This document shows positions 26,798 through 32,918 of a DNA stretch of 32,918 bases, piece after piece. Position 1 is the first letter of the stretch. Each line of letters opens with the position of its first letter. Both the position numbers and the translations under genes were made by a program. The notes under the pieces are model-generated. The model was not told the DNA's origin and did not search any database. It saw only the letters and a program-made list of their open reading frames with translations. Origin of the DNA: Pseudomonadota bacterium (lineage in GTDB: Bacteria; Pseudomonadota; Gammaproteobacteria; Burkholderiales; SG8-39); assembly GCA_021811085.1 (NCBI GenBank), contig JAJZPQ010000041.1, positions 1 to 32,918 on the forward strand, written 5' to 3'.

Positions 26798-27202
26798 TCA
26801 GCTCAGGCGGCGCAGGTCAAGCGCCAGGCAGCCGTGCTCCAGCCGCCGGTCGACCAGCTCGAACGCACCGGCGGGAAGCGCGATGCGGCGTTCGAATTGC
26901 CCGTAGGGAATCTCCAGCCGATGGATGAGTGCGCGCCGGGAGCTTGCCGGCAATGAGCGCTCGCCGCGGACGATGATCAGGTTCGGCGCCAGCACGACTT
27001 CCACTTGCTGCGCAGTGACGCCAGGCAAGGCGACCAGCAGCCGCAATTCGTCGCCGCTCTCGAATACATCCACGGGCGGCTCCCAGCAGGGTGCGCCTTG
27101 CAGCACACCGATGCGGAAGAACTGGCGCTGCAGGCGTTCTGCGTCCTGCAACAGTTCCAGTGCCTCGGCCCACATCCACGATCTCGGATCGCGCGATCGC
27201 AT
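26798..27202 (-). CDS. divergent Hsp20/alpha-crystallin-like protein
   Basis: This 134-residue protein has a recognisable alpha-crystallin domain from about residue 42 to 125: PPVDVFESGDELRLLVALPG, VTAQQVEVVLAPNLIIVRGER and a GQFERRIALPAG strand. It ends LALDLRRLS without the I-x-I tail that the other Hsp20 here has, so its oligomers may differ. The N-terminal arm is Trp/Leu-rich (MWAEALELLQDAERLQRQFF). Its end lies 11 nt upstream of lon, so co-translation is likely and it may deliver substrates to the protease. The ribosome-binding site is weak (CTGGGAAT). Confidence 0.82.
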   Translation of the reverse strand: MRSRDPRSWMWAEALELLQDAERLQRQFFRIGVLQGAPCWEPPVDVFESGDELRLLVALPGVTAQQVEVVLAPNLIIVRGERSLPASSRRALIHRLEIPYGQFERRIALPAGAFELVDRRLEHGCLALDLRRLS

Positions 27203-27274
27203 AGTTGATATTCCCAGTGCGTTGGGGATAGTGTGAGCCGCGTCCGCGCCGCCCGCTTGATCCCGATCACAAGG

Positions 27275-27303
27275 ATATGCGGGCGTCGGGGGCCTAATAC
27301 AAG
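27275..27303 (-). promoter_or_regulatory. candidate sigma32 (heat-shock) promoter of the hsp20-lon operon
   Basis: On the minus strand CTTGTAT (27303-27297) matches the sigma32 -35 consensus CTTGAAA at five of seven positions. CCGCATAT (27282-27275) matches the -10 consensus CCCCATNT with one mismatch. The 14-bp spacer is typical of sigma32 promoters. Transcription would begin near 27268, leaving a leader of about 65 nt. Confidence 0.6.
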
Positions 27304-27332
27304 CGCCTATCGACGCTCGGGTCGTGAGGGCG

Positions 27333-27362
27333 AAAAAAACCCCGGGTAAGAGCCCGGGGTTT
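27333..27362 (-). terminator. rho-independent terminator of the phasin gene
   Basis: On the minus strand AAACCCCGGG (27362 to about 27353) pairs with CCCGGGGTTT (to 27337) around a 6-nt loop, continuing into an uninterrupted seven-T run (27339-27333). It lies about 80 nt past the phasin stop and separates it from the heat-shock operon. Confidence 0.9.
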
Positions 27363-27441
27363 GGATTGCCCCGAGTTTGCGCTCGGGGCCGCTGACAGCC
27401 AAGGAGGAGGAGGGAAGCCGTCAGCGTTTCCTGCAGAAAGC

Positions 27442-27984
27442 CTATGCGGCTTTCTTTTTGCTCGCTTGCTTCACCACGCTAGCGGTGGCGGCGGTTACGT
27501 TGGCTTCGGCCATGTCGGTCGCTTGCTTCACCACCTTGGTGAAGCTGTCGTAGGCGGAGTTCGCGGCAGCCATGGCGGACTTGACTGCGGCCACGGCGAC
27601 GTCCGAACCGGCGGGCGCGTTCTTGGTCAGTTTGTCCATCAGCGAAACGACGGTCTTGTTCATTTCGGCGGCCTGGGCTTCAGCCAGCTTGGTGACTTCG
27701 GCCTGGGTCTGGGTCGCTACTTCGTACACATTGCGCGAGTAGGCGATCGCCTTTTCCAGGGCCGGTTGGGCCGAGGTGGCGCTCAGGTTCACGAATTCTT
27801 GCGCGTCTTTCACCGACAGCAGCGCTTTGGCTTGGCTGACGCTGTCTTCGAACGCGGTCTTGGTCGTGTTGAAGTTCAGGGCCGACAGGCGCTCGAACGC
27901 GGCGAACTGGGCTTGGGCGATGCTAAACAAGGCGTCTACGCTGGCCTTGTTGGCGGCAGCAAATTGTTCCGGGGTGGCGTACAT
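27442..27984 (-). CDS. phaP: phasin family protein, PHA granule-associated
   Basis: This 180-residue protein matches the betaproteobacterial phasin family, small amphipathic proteins that coat polyhydroxyalkanoate granules. The diagnostic start MYATPEQFAAANKASVDAL and the segments FAAFERLSALNFNTTKTAFED and ALEKAIAYSRNVYEVATQTQ are present. A helical second half and an Ala/Lys-rich tail (KQASKKKAA) follow. An in-frame TTG at 27990 exists, but GGAG (7-10 nt upstream) and family similarity favour ATG 27984. A strong promoter, a palindrome over the start site and a strong terminator suggest abundant, regulated, monocistronic expression. No PHA synthase is in the window. Confidence 0.93.
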   Translation of the reverse strand: MYATPEQFAAANKASVDALFSIAQAQFAAFERLSALNFNTTKTAFEDSVSQAKALLSVKDAQEFVNLSATSAQPALEKAIAYSRNVYEVATQTQAEVTKLAEAQAAEMNKTVVSLMDKLTKNAPAGSDVAVAAVKSAMAAANSAYDSFTKVVKQATDMAEANVTAATASVVKQASKKKAA

Positions 27985-28056
27985 TTTCAATCTCCAGATA
28001 AGTTACGAAAGTGTCCAGCAATCTTTGGGTGCAATCGCCTCGTAACTGCGAAGATA

Positions 28057-28067
28057 TTGCACTGCAA
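28057..28067. promoter_or_regulatory. TTGCA-N-TGCAA palindrome at the phasin start site (candidate PhaR operator)
   Basis: Perfect 5-bp arms flank a central C. The site lies 9 bp downstream of the phasin -10 box, over the expected transcription start. PhaR repressors that sense PHA are known to bind TGC/GCA-containing sites at phasin promoters, so PhaR is the natural candidate. phaR itself is not in this window. Confidence 0.5.
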
Positions 28068-28075
28068 CAATTTGA

Positions 28076-28103
28076 ATTCTACACCCAACTGATTGCCTGT
28101 CAA
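28076..28103 (-). promoter_or_regulatory. strong sigma70 promoter of the phasin gene
   Basis: On the minus strand a perfect TTGACA (28103-28098) and TAGAAT (28081-28076) are separated by 16 bp. The leader is about 85 nt. The remaining gap, 28104-28327, is AT-rich in part, holds a minor direct repeat of CGGACTCAC (28273, 28298) and shows no gene. Confidence 0.75.
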
Positions 28104-28327
28104 GTGTTTTTTAACGATTGCCGATTCTGGTTTGATGTGTCGCACAAATTATCGGAAAATCATTGGGTTAGCGCGTAATCTTAGGCCGCCGGCTCCAGCG
28201 GCAAATAAATAATATAACGAAATCAATGTATTACAGTTTTTGCGTTGCGATCGACCGCGAAGCGGGTTGGCGCGGACTCACTTCGCTTGCGTGAAACCGG
28301 ACTCACCAAGCCTGCCGCGGGCGGGCT

Positions 28328-28336
28328 TGCTATACT
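28328..28336 (+). promoter_or_regulatory. candidate extended -10 promoter for the DMT exporter
   Basis: TGCTATACT contains the TGN extension and a five-of-six -10 hexamer (TATACT, 28331-28336). No good -35 is visible, as is common for extended -10 promoters. The start codon of the next gene lies 67 nt downstream. Confidence 0.45.
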
Positions 28337-28403
28337 GCGCGGCTTTCCGAGCGCTCCTCAATGCCGATCAAATTTCCTTCCTTCCTGCGCCTTCGCGGCC
28401 GCC

Positions 28404-29294
28404 ATGCCGGCTGCTGAGCGCGGGGCCGCACGGCTCTGGCTGCAATCCATGCCCGGCTTATTCGTGCTGCTGTGGAGCACGGGCTTTGTTGGCGCCAAAT
28501 ACGGCCTGCCCTACGCCGAACCCTTGACTTTTCTGCTGTTGCGCTTGGCCTCGGTCGTGGCGCTGATGCTGCCGCTTGCGCTCGCGATGCGCGCGGCCTG
28601 GCCGCGCAGTCTGACGCAGGCCGGGCATGTCGCCGTAGTCGGGGTGTTGATGCAGGGCGGTTATCTCGCCGGCGTGTTCTACTCGATCCATCTGGGCATG
28701 TCGGCGGGCGTGAGCGCGCTGATCGTCGGCCTGCAGCCCATCCTCACCGCTTTCGCCAGCGCGCCGTTGTTCGGCGAAAGGCTGCATGCGCGGCAATGGT
28801 CGGGTCTGATGCTCGGCTTCGTCGGGGTGCTGCTGGTCGTGACCGGGCGCTCGGCGCTATCGGGCATTACGCCGGTGACCCTGGCGTTGTCGCTGCTCGC
28901 GCTGGTATCGATCACCGCGGGCACCCTGTACCAGAAACGCTATTGCGGCGCGGTGGACCTGCGCACCGGCTCGGTGATCCAGTTCTGCGCCGCGGGTCTG
29001 GTGCTGCTGCCCTTGGCGCTGGCGTTCGAAACCATGCGTGTGCACTGGAGCGTCGAATTCATCGGCGCCCTCGCTTGGCTGGTGCTGGTGCTGTCCATAG
29101 GCGCGATTTCCCTGCTGTACATTCTGATTCGCAAGGGGGCCGCGACCAAGGTGGCGAGCCTGTTCTACCTGGTTCCCCCGACCACCGCGTTGATGGCCTA
29201 CGCGATGTTCGGCGAAACGCTCAGCCCTGCGGCCATGGCGGGGATGGTGCTGGCTGCGATCGGCGTGGCTCTGGTGGTCTACCGACGCCAGTAG
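28404..29294 (+). CDS. EamA/DMT-superfamily transporter
   Basis: This 296-residue inner-membrane protein has ten predicted membrane segments in two EamA repeats. Typical sequences are MPGLFVLLWSTGFVGAKYGLP near the start, LIVGLQPILTAFASAPLFGE closing repeat one and VPPTTALMAYAMFGETLSP closing repeat two. Members export amino acids or other metabolites, and the substrate is unknown. The frame is open upstream to 28245. I chose ATG 28404 because the preceding translation is unlike the family, although no strong ribosome-binding site is visible; ATG 28449 is an alternative. It converges with the lipoprotein gene, overlapping by 16 nt. Confidence 0.85.
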   Translation: MPAAERGAARLWLQSMPGLFVLLWSTGFVGAKYGLPYAEPLTFLLLRLASVVALMLPLALAMRAAWPRSLTQAGHVAVVGVLMQGGYLAGVFYSIHLGMSAGVSALIVGLQPILTAFASAPLFGERLHARQWSGLMLGFVGVLLVVTGRSALSGITPVTLALSLLALVSITAGTLYQKRYCGAVDLRTGSVIQFCAAGLVLLPLALAFETMRVHWSVEFIGALAWLVLVLSIGAISLLYILIRKGAATKVASLFYLVPPTTALMAYAMFGETLSPAAMAGMVLAAIGVALVVYRRQ

Positions 29295-29791
29295 TAGTAG
29301 CCACCGTAGGGCTGGAAGGGGTAGCCGAAGCGCCAGCCGGGATAACCCGGCCACCACGGGTCGTAGAAATAGCTGTTGCGCAGTTGCTCCTGCTCGCGCT
29401 GCAGCTCTTCGGCGTGGCGTTGCTCGCGCTGATTGATTTCCTCCGCCATGCGATCGCGCAGCTCCTGCTCCCGCGCCGACTGGATGTAGTCCAGCACTTC
29501 GGCGCTTACACCCTGGCCGTGCAGTTCGATCAGCTGCGATGCGCTGAGGGCGTAGGTCGAACCGGATTGCTTGATCTTGGCGATGATGTCTTGTGCGGCG
29601 GTGCCTTCCCGCGACAGGCGTACGAGCTCTGCCGGGGGCAGCTTGGGCTCGGGCTTGGGCAGAATGCGCGCGAGATCCTCGGGCGAAATGCGCGCGATCG
29701 CGCCGTTTCCGCCCGGCGGGACGGAGGCGCAGCCCAACACCGACAGCAGCAGGGCCGAAATCAGGACAGAGCGCAGCTTAAGCATTTGCAT
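29279..29791 (-). CDS. small lipoprotein with charged helix and aromatic C-terminus
   Basis: This 170-residue protein has a lipoprotein signal with the lipobox VLGC (Cys21), so it should be membrane-anchored after processing. A Pro-rich region (LPKPEPKLPP) is followed by LSREGTAAQDIIAKIKQSGS and a strongly charged, coiled-coil-prone helix (about residues 107-145). The last 30 residues are very rich in Tyr, Trp, Pro and Gly and end YYYWRR. I do not recognise a function. The start at 29791 gives a proper signal; upstream codons to 29845 do not fit. ATG 29785 is an equally possible start. The convergent overlap with the DMT gene is unusual but short. Confidence 0.72.
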   Translation of the reverse strand: MQMLKLRSVLISALLLSVLGCASVPPGGNGAIARISPEDLARILPKPEPKLPPAELVRLSREGTAAQDIIAKIKQSGSTYALSASQLIELHGQGVSAEVLDYIQSAREQELRDRMAEEINQREQRHAEELQREQEQLRNSYFYDPWWPGYPGWRFGYPFQPYGGYYYWRR

Positions 29792-29871
29792 ATTAGACCA
29801 CCAAGCGCGGCGCAAGTGCGCCGCAAAATTCGCCGCCGGCGGCAAGAGGGGCGTAGCCGCGCGCCCCAGCC

Positions 29872-31770
29872 CTAGCTGCCGCAGAAGCGAAAACTGCTCC
29901 CGGCCTGCTTTGCCGCGTACATGGCGGTGTCGGCGGCCGTGACCAGCGCATCCGCGTCGCGCCCGTCGCCCGGGTAGACCGCGATGCCGATGCTGATCCC
30001 GATTGCAATGCTTTGCCCCTGAGGGCTGAGCCGGAACGGCAGGGCGAGCGCGCTGATGATTTTGCCGGCTACGACTGCCGCCTCCTCGCGTTTGGCGATG
30101 TCGGGCAGGATCACGGTGAATTCGTCGCCCCCGACGCGGGCTACGGTGTCGGATTCGCGTACCTGGTTCCGGATTCTCGCCGCAACTCCCTGCAGCAGCT
30201 CGTCGCCGGCGGCGTGTCCCATGCTGTCGTTCACCGGCTTGAAATGGTCCAGGTCGAGATAGAGCAGCGCGAACTGACGCGAGTCGCGTTTGGCCAGGCT
30301 GAGTGTCTGGTGCAGCCGGTCGTTAAACAGCAGGCGGTTCGGCAGCCCGGTCAGGTCGTCGTGATGTGCCACGCGCTGGATACGCTCCTGGGTCAGCTTG
30401 TGTTCCGTGATATCCGTGGTGACCGCAAAACAGCCGAGCACCTTGCCCTGGTCGCCGAGGTGTGGCAGAAGCCTGATCTCGATATAGCGCGGCTCATCGT
30501 TCCCAGCTCTGGTCATCCTCTGGTAGGTGACGGCTTGTCCTTGCAGCGCTTGCGCCAAATGCGCTTCAATCTCCCGGTACGCTTCCTGCCCCAGGACCTC
30601 GCTCACGTGTTTGCCGATGATCTGCTCGAGTGCGACGCCGTAAAACCCCGTGAACACTTTATTGGCGAAGCGGCAGCGCAGGTTCTCGTCCCACAATACA
30701 GTCATGACCGGGACGTTGTCGGCGAACAGGCGCAACTTCGCCAGGCTGTCGCGCAATTCCTGCTCTGCCTGCTTGCGCGCAGTGATGTCGGTGCCGACGC
30801 CGCGGTAACCCTGAAATGCACCGGAGGCATCGAACACCGGATCGCCGCTGATCGAGATGAAGCGCTCGGTGCCTTCTGCCCCAAGGCGCGAGAGCTCGAA
30901 ACCGCGGAACGGCTGGTGCGCGTCGAGCACCGCCCGGTGCGCCTGCCAACCCGCTGCATCGGGCGAAAGATAGGGTATTTCCCAGCGGCGCTGGCCGGTC
31001 TGCACGCTGCGCCGGAACGCCGGCACCCCGCCTGCCGTGCCGCCCGAATCGAGCCGCGTCACGCGATGTTCCGTATCGCTCTCCCAATAGAAATCCGAGG
31101 ACATCTCCGTCAGGCTGCGAAAACGTGCCTCGCTTTCGCTCAAGCGGCGTCTGAGCCTGTTGATCTGTCCGCCGATGATCGTGAATCCCGGCAGAAGTCC
31201 GGCAAGCGTCAGCCAACTCATCCATTCGAGCGGCACGTCGTGGATCGCTTGCGGCCGCAGATACATCAGCAGGTCGATGACGAGGGCGTACGCGGCCAGC
31301 GTGTAGAGCGTGATCAGCGTGAATCCGCGCGTGTCGAGGCGGAACACGCCAAACAGCAGCACGATGAAACAACCGAACAAGGCGAGGTTGCGCGCGTCGT
31401 TCATGTTGTAGGTTACGACCATCAGCAGGGTGATCGCGGCCAGAATCTGGAAGCGGGTAAGACTGGGATCGGCGAAGCGCAGATTGAAGTCCGAGCGGAT
31501 GGCCGCGTACAAAGCCAGGTTGAGCGCGACATACGCAGCCGTAATCTGCAGCGCCGCCGCCGGCGCGAGCACGTCGAACGCCCAGGCCAGGGCAACCAGC
31601 CCGGCCGCCAGCAAGTAGCTCAGCGCGGCGAGCCCGAGGCGGCGCAGCCGCAGGGCCTGCTTCGCATCGAGCGTGGACGGAAGCAGGACTTCGGCCAGCT
31701 TCATGTCGGCGCAATGCCGCGCCGCAACGGCAGCAGCGGAATCAGTTCCGCTCGGAACACGGTAGACCAC
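29872..31770 (-). CDS. membrane diguanylate cyclase, PAS-PAS-GGDEF
   Basis: This 632-residue protein should make cyclic di-GMP from two GTP. About six membrane spans lie in residues 40-205. Two PAS regions follow (about 215-335 and 345-460), each ending in the PAC-like GVGTDITARK or AVTTDITEHK. The GGDEF domain begins DDLTGLPNRLLFNDRL. Its active-site signature is intact (GGDEF, 547-551), and an RxxD inhibitory site (R538-D541) is in place, so product feedback is likely. No EAL domain follows. The start is uncertain: ATG 31770 or ATG 31704 (MKLAEVLLP), neither with a clear ribosome-binding site. A CATAAT (31838-31833, minus strand) is a weak -10 candidate. Confidence 0.9.
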   Translation of the reverse strand: MVYRVPSGTDSAAAVAARHCADMKLAEVLLPSTLDAKQALRLRRLGLAALSYLLAAGLVALAWAFDVLAPAAALQITAAYVALNLALYAAIRSDFNLRFADPSLTRFQILAAITLLMVVTYNMNDARNLALFGCFIVLLFGVFRLDTRGFTLITLYTLAAYALVIDLLMYLRPQAIHDVPLEWMSWLTLAGLLPGFTIIGGQINRLRRRLSESEARFRSLTEMSSDFYWESDTEHRVTRLDSGGTAGGVPAFRRSVQTGQRRWEIPYLSPDAAGWQAHRAVLDAHQPFRGFELSRLGAEGTERFISISGDPVFDASGAFQGYRGVGTDITARKQAEQELRDSLAKLRLFADNVPVMTVLWDENLRCRFANKVFTGFYGVALEQIIGKHVSEVLGQEAYREIEAHLAQALQGQAVTYQRMTRAGNDEPRYIEIRLLPHLGDQGKVLGCFAVTTDITEHKLTQERIQRVAHHDDLTGLPNRLLFNDRLHQTLSLAKRDSRQFALLYLDLDHFKPVNDSMGHAAGDELLQGVAARIRNQVRESDTVARVGGDEFTVILPDIAKREEAAVVAGKIISALALPFRLSPQGQSIAIGISIGIAVYPGDGRDADALVTAADTAMYAAKQAGSSFRFCGS

Positions 31771-31995
31771 ATGTGATTCGTTGCGCTCTCGGCAGGATGT
31801 CGGTCAGAGGACGACGACGCAGTTATCGGGGGATTATGCGCCGGCGGGCAGCGCGGACAGGTCGATTTAACAATATTTTTAATAATCCGCCCTTGTCCGG
31901 GTGACGTCGCCTGCCCGGCGCGCTGCCGCGGCGCCGGAGTCGGTCGGATGGGGTGCGCAGCTTGTGGCCTATGCGCGCGGCGTGATGCGGGCGGC

Positions 31996-32024
31996 TTGAC
32001 CGGCCGGGAAAATTCGACTATAAA
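31996..32024 (+). promoter_or_regulatory. sigma70 promoter of the tetR gene
   Basis: TTGACC (31996-32001) and TATAAA (32019-32024) are separated by 17 bp, each a five-of-six match. The leader to the ATG at 32061 is about 30 nt. The rest of the 31771-31995 gap has an AT-rich patch (AACAATATTTTTAATAAT, from about 31869) and no gene. Confidence 0.7.
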
Positions 32025-32043
32025 GCAAACAGTCGTTTGTTTT
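32022..32043. promoter_or_regulatory. inverted repeat over the tetR promoter (candidate TetR operator)
   Basis: AAAGCAAAC (32022-32030) and GTTTGTTTT (32035-32043) pair at eight of nine positions around AGTC, with a perfect CAAAC/GTTTG core. It overlaps the end of the -10 box and the start site, the usual place for autorepression by TetR-family proteins. Confidence 0.6.
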
Positions 32044-32060
32044 GTTTATACCTCGAGCTT

Positions 32061-32645
32061 ATGGCACAAACACTACGCATACCGCGCAGCGACAACCGCC
32101 TGCCGCAGATTCTGGACGAGGCGGCGCGTCTGTTCCGCGAGAAAGGCTATGCCGCCACCTCGATGCGCGACATCGCGGCGGCGGTCGACATGCTGCCGGG
32201 GTCGCTGTATTACCACTTCGCCGCGAAGGAAGACCTGCTGGTCGCCGTGTACGAACAGGGGGTGCGCCTGATCACCGAAAAGGTGCGCGCCGCGATTGCC
32301 CGGCACGAGGAACCCTGGCACAGGCTGGAGGCTGCGGCGGTGGCCCATCTGGAGGCCTTGCTCAAGACCGGCGATTACGCGCTGGTGGTGATACGGGTAC
32401 TGCCGCAGGATGTGCCCAAGGCCGCGGCGCGCCTGGTTAGACTGCGCGACGGCTACGATGCCTTGTTCGCCGAACTGGTGGCGGCACTGCCGCTGCCGCC
32501 CGAGACCGACCGCCAGAGTTTCCGCCTGCTGCTGCTGGGCGCGCTCAACTGGAGCCAGCACTGGTTTCGCGACAGCGGCAGGCATTCCCCGCGCAGTATC
32601 GCGCGCAGCTTTCTGCGCCTGCTGCGCGAGGCGCAGCAGCCGTGA
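32061..32645 (+). CDS. TetR/AcrR-family transcriptional regulator
   Basis: This 194-residue protein has the TetR N-terminal helix-turn-helix ([46 protein letters not shown] region, about residues 14-58). The C-terminal ligand-binding helices follow ([41 protein letters not shown]). The frame is open upstream to 32037, but ATG 32061 gives the standard length and lies just after the promoter and operator. The gene is followed 31 nt later by a B12-binding mutase subunit, so a role in acyl-CoA or propionate/methylmalonate-type metabolism is plausible. TetR repressors of this type often bind CoA thioesters, but that is inference here. Confidence 0.9.
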   Translation: MAQTLRIPRSDNRLPQILDEAARLFREKGYAATSMRDIAAAVDMLPGSLYYHFAAKEDLLVAVYEQGVRLITEKVRAAIARHEEPWHRLEAAAVAHLEALLKTGDYALVVIRVLPQDVPKAAARLVRLRDGYDALFAELVAALPLPPETDRQSFRLLLLGALNWSQHWFRDSGRHSPRSIARSFLRLLREAQQP

Positions 32646-32676
32646 AGATGCGCAATCCTCAACGAGGCAAAATGCC

Positions 32677-32918
32677 ATGACTACGCAACCACCCAAAGTA
32701 CTGGTCACCAAAATCGGCCTCGACGGCCACGACCGGGGCAGCCGCGTGGTCGCCTCCTACCTGCGCGATGCGGGCATGGAAGTGGTGTATACGCCGCCGT
32801 GGCAGGACATCCCCACGGTGGTCAAGCTGGCGCTGGAGGAGGACGTGGACGTGATCGGCGTGTCTTCGCTCGCGACCGACCACCTGATCGTGCCCAAGCT
32901 GATGCAGGCGCTGGGCGC
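32677..32918 (+). CDS. cobalamin-binding subunit of a methylmalonyl-CoA-mutase-family enzyme (partial)
   Basis: The first 80 residues match the small, B12-binding subunit of acyl-CoA mutases. [19 protein letters not shown] contains the DxHxxG motif whose histidine coordinates cobalt, and [10 protein letters not shown] contains the SxL motif that cradles the nucleotide tail. The gene runs off the window edge, so length and fusion state are unknown. These domains are usually about 130-140 residues when separate. It starts 31 nt after the tetR gene with GAGG upstream of the ATG. The mutase large subunit should be encoded beyond the window. Methylmalonyl-, isobutyryl- and hydroxyisobutyryl-CoA mutases are all possible. 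Confidence 0.87.
   Translation, partial: MTTQPPKVLVTKIGLDGHDRGSRVVASYLRDAGMEVVYTPPWQDIPTVVKLALEEDVDVIGVSSLATDHLIVPKLMQALG

Overview
This window is a chromosomal stretch of a high-GC proteobacterium, most likely a betaproteobacterium of the Burkholderiales type. The inference rests on the phasin that begins MYATPEQF, paired TRAP carboxylate transporters, a form II (BMS-type) coxS-L-M operon, CaiB/BaiF CoA-transferase and CoA-ligase genes, and the codon bias. No rRNA, tRNA or CRISPR array was found, and no complete insertion sequence.

Layout. (1) 62-5760: a molybdenum hydroxylase locus. mocA and xdhC/coxI maturation genes run on the minus strand and diverge from coxS-coxL-coxM on the plus strand. 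The structural operon closes at a textbook terminator (5723-5760). The AYRGAGR motif and the S-L-M order place the enzyme in the form II group, whose physiological substrate is uncertain. (2) 5761-6990: a gene-debris zone. It holds the N-terminal stump of a Tat-exported dienelactone hydrolase with an apparent ATG-to-ATT start change, a ParE-type toxin-antitoxin pair, and a HigBA module. The HigB toxin survives only as its last 24 codons, welded out of frame to the 3' end of parE; HigA is intact. (3) 7093-12881: housekeeping genes: an HrpA helicase, an EI24 membrane protein, a CinA-like molybdopterin-fold protein, and a convergent CBS-pair protein with a histone-like basic tail. (4) 13086-22564: a carboxylate uptake and CoA-activation cluster. 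It has an AMP-forming acyl-CoA ligase, a three-gene TRAP transporter with a Tat-type binding protein, a second TRAP system with a Sec-type binding protein and a fused DctQM permease, and a two-part CaiB/BaiF CoA-transferase. (5) 22561-27303: a minus-strand stress operon, Hsp20-like protein, Lon, Hsp20 and glycosyltransferase, headed by a sigma32-like promoter. (6) 27333-28103: a phasin gene with a strong promoter, a PhaR-like palindrome at its start site and a strong terminator. (7) 28404-32918: a DMT exporter, a small lipoprotein, a membrane PAS-PAS-GGDEF diguanylate cyclase, a TetR regulator with a palindrome over its own promoter, and the start of a B12-binding mutase subunit.

Taken together the genes suggest a versatile heterotroph. 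It would import organic acids through TRAP systems, activate them as CoA esters, oxidise a substrate with a molybdenum hydroxylase, store carbon as polyhydroxyalkanoate and manage protein damage with a dedicated Lon/Hsp20 operon. The most unusual item is the parE/higB chimera at 6319-6664. I did not find convincing evidence of an entirely new defence or biosynthetic system. All promoters and operators are predictions from sequence reading alone.
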